Of a stretch of 13,908 bases of DNA, positions 13,135 to 13,908 are shown piece by piece (the first letter of the stretch is position 1; every line of letters starts with the position of its first letter). Origin of the DNA: JANMEX01 sp043744175 (GTDB lineage Bacteria; Pseudomonadota; Alphaproteobacteria; Rhizobiales; Rhizobiaceae); the NCBI GenBank assembly GCA_043744175.1, contig JAYTVD010000173.1, positions 1 through 13,908 of the forward strand, read 5' to 3'. Both the position numbers and the translations under genes were made by a program. The notes under the pieces are model-generated. The model was not told the origin of the DNA and searched no databases. It saw only the letters and a list, made by a program, of their open reading frames with translations.

Positions 13135-13908
13135 CTGCACAGTTCACTTTCAAATTATTGGCGCAAGATGGCGCGGCGCGGCGCGGGGAAATCACCATGC
13201 CGCGCGGCATGATCCGCACGCCCGCCTTCATGCCTGTTGGCACGGCTGGCACGGTGAAGGCCATGTATATGGACCAAGTGCGCGGGCTCGGCGCCGATAT
13301 CATTCTTGGCAACACCTACCATCTGATGCTGCGCCCCGGTGCGGAACGCATTGCCTCGCTTGGCGGCCTTCATAAGTTTTCGACATGGAAGCACCCCATC
13401 TTGACGGACTCCGGGGGCTTCCAGGTCATGTCGCTATCCAAGCTACGCAAAATCAACGAACAGGGCGTCACCTTCCGCTCGCACATTGACGGGCGCGCCT
13501 ATTCCATGTCGCCCGAGCGCTCGATTGAAATCCAAACGCTGCTCGGTTCAGATATTCAAATGCAACTCGACGAATGCGTTGCGCTGCCCGCCGAACACAA
13601 GGAAATTGAGCGCGCCATGGAAATGTCGCCGCGCTGGGCGGAGCGATCCTACAAGGCGTTTGGCACGCAGCCCGGTAAAGCAATGTTCGGCATCGTGCAA
13701 GGCGGCGATGTGCCCGCGCTGCGCCTGCGTTCAGCTGAAGCGTTGTCGGCTATGGATTTGCCCGGCTATTCTATTGGTGGCCTTGCTGTTGGAGAGCCGC
13801 AGGCGGTTATGCTGGAGATGCTCGGCATTGCGTGCCCGGCGCTGCCGGCGCATAAGCCGCGCTACCTCATGGGCGTAGGGACGCCAGATGATCTGTTAAA
13901 ATCCGTAG
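13131..13908 (+). CDS. tgt: tRNA-guanine transglycosylase (partial, 3' end missing)
   Basis: 259 codons are present; the frame is still open at the right edge, and the usual length is about 375. Tgt exchanges guanine 34 in GUN anticodon tRNAs for preQ1, the step before QueA. Landmarks: TPAFMPVGTAGTVKA near the N-terminus, LGNTYHLMLRPG (59-70), TDSGGFQVMSL (92-102) with the general acid/base Asp93, LDECVALP (146-153), GIVQGG (187-192), YSIGGLAVGE (213-222) and YLMGVGTPDDLL (245-256). The nucleophilic Asp and the zinc-binding Cys/His residues lie beyond the window. The ATG at 13131 overlaps the queA stop by four bases. Confidence 0.96.
   Translation, partial: MTAQFTFKLLAQDGAARRGEITMPRGMIRTPAFMPVGTAGTVKAMYMDQVRGLGADIILGNTYHLMLRPGAERIASLGGLHKFSTWKHPILTDSGGFQVMSLSKLRKINEQGVTFRSHIDGRAYSMSPERSIEIQTLLGSDIQMQLDECVALPAEHKEIERAMEMSPRWAERSYKAFGTQPGKAMFGIVQGGDVPALRLRSAEALSAMDLPGYSIGGLAVGEPQAVMLEMLGIACPALPAHKPRYLMGVGTPDDLLKSV

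Overview
The window looks like a chromosomal segment of an alphaproteobacterium, most likely of the order Hyphomicrobiales (Rhizobiales). Three things point there: the gene order uvrA / ssb / marC / gyrA / coaD / two cyclophilins / queA / tgt, which I know from Brucella, Bartonella and Mesorhizobium-type genomes; LexA boxes of the alphaproteobacterial direct-repeat form GAAC-N7-GAAC; and the alphaproteobacterial style of GyrA and UvrA. No genus can be named from the sequence alone.

Left part (1-2336), accessory and visibly AT-richer in places. All genes are on the minus strand. Reading leftward from uvrA they are: a gamma-glutamylcyclotransferase-like gene with a premature in-frame stop (1941-2336, with its lost C-terminus still readable at 1851-1940); a BrnT/BrnA type II toxin-antitoxin pair (1486-1794 and 1173-1505, overlapping by 20 bases); a frameshifted and truncated relic of a DUF72 (YecE-like) gene (965-1146); and a membrane-anchored DUF2726 protein of the PD-(D/E)XK-like fold (274-954) whose start lies at the point where the DUF72 relic breaks off. 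The first 273 bases contain no gene I can name, but hold two inverted repeats.

Middle part (2340-7057), DNA repair core. uvrA (minus) and ssb (plus) diverge from a 626-base spacer. Each has its own LexA box, so both should be induced by DNA damage. The spacer also holds a run of hairpins ending in a terminator-like stem with a T-rich tail, which I propose as an undescribed small RNA or structured leader. The cyclotransferase gene sits 3 bases behind uvrA and is probably translated from the same SOS transcript. marC converges on ssb.

Right part (7275-13908), housekeeping. gyrA (GTG start) diverges from marC. A 303-base spacer follows, with a possible small membrane ORF on the minus strand. 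coaD and two cyclophilin genes (one with a signal peptide, one cytoplasmic) form one operon closed by a clear terminator at 11985-12023. queA and tgt follow as an ATGA-overlapping queuosine operon; tgt runs off the right edge.

The best leads for something new are the hairpin-rich element between uvrA and ssb, the nonsense-interrupted cyclotransferase attached to the SOS-regulated uvrA, and the fossil junction between DUF72 and DUF2726. I see no complete novel defence system, CRISPR array, prophage or insertion sequence.
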